Notes under the pieces: generated by a model
What the model saw: only the letters and a program-made list of their open reading frames with translations
The model's database searches: none
What the model was told of the DNA's origin: nothing
Origin: Syntrophomonadaceae bacterium
GTDB lineage: Bacteria > Bacillota_D > Dethiobacteria > DTU022
Assembly: GCA_003564505.1 (NCBI GenBank)
Contig: PXFD01000089.1
Span: 1-5,762, forward strand
Direction: 5' to 3'
Length of the DNA: 5,762 nucleotides
Position numbers and translations under genes: made by a program
In this document: one piece after another, positions 5,758-5,762 of the stretch
Numbering within the stretch: the first letter of the stretch is position 1
Layout: each line of letters starts with the position of its first letter

Positions 5758-5762
5758 CTGAA

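Overview
The window looks like a conserved housekeeping block from a Gram-positive bacterium of the phylum Bacillota, probably a Clostridia-type or related anaerobic lineage. The evidence is the gene order ylmH - divIVA - T-box - ileS - lspA, which matches the cell-division flank of Bacillus and many Clostridia. It also includes an isoleucine T-box riboswitch, strong AGGAGG-type ribosome binding sites and two TTG starts. Base composition is moderate and even, and I see no sign of recent transfer, phage, insertion sequence or CRISPR. I cannot name the genus.

Layout, all on the + strand. At 1-507 is the 3' part of an S4-domain RNA-binding protein (YlmH/RqcP2), whose start lies outside the window. 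At 587-1315 is divIVA, with a long acidic C-terminal extension. At 1332-1360 is a good vegetative promoter, followed by a full T-box leader (about 1367-1617) with a readable AUC (Ile) specifier, a canonical antiterminator and an overlapping intrinsic terminator. At 1720-4488 is ileS, a full-length isoleucyl-tRNA synthetase. At 4503-4958 is lspA (signal peptidase II) and at 4963-5757 is lgt (prolipoprotein diacylglyceryl transferase). The last five bases are uninterpreted. Gaps between genes are 79, 404 (promoter, T-box leader and a 102-base spacer), 14 and 4 bases.

How it fits together: uncharged tRNA-Ile should bind the leader, stabilise the antiterminator and allow transcription of ileS. 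Because lspA and lgt follow almost without a gap and with no visible terminator, the two core lipoprotein-maturation enzymes are probably on the same isoleucine-responsive transcript. Lgt adds diacylglycerol to the lipobox cysteine, then LspA removes the signal peptide. The upstream pair belongs to ribosome quality control (YlmH) and polar/septal organisation (DivIVA), and probably forms the end of the sepF-ylmG-ylmH-divIVA run, though the earlier genes are not visible.

I did not find a wholly new system. The points most worth a second look are a strictly alternating acidic tail in DivIVA (an acidic residue at every second position, sixteen times in a row), an Lgt with Cys and Tyr at positions where the E. 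coli enzyme has essential Asn and His, an IleRS whose HIGH motif reads HMGT, and the placement of lspA-lgt behind an isoleucine T-box.
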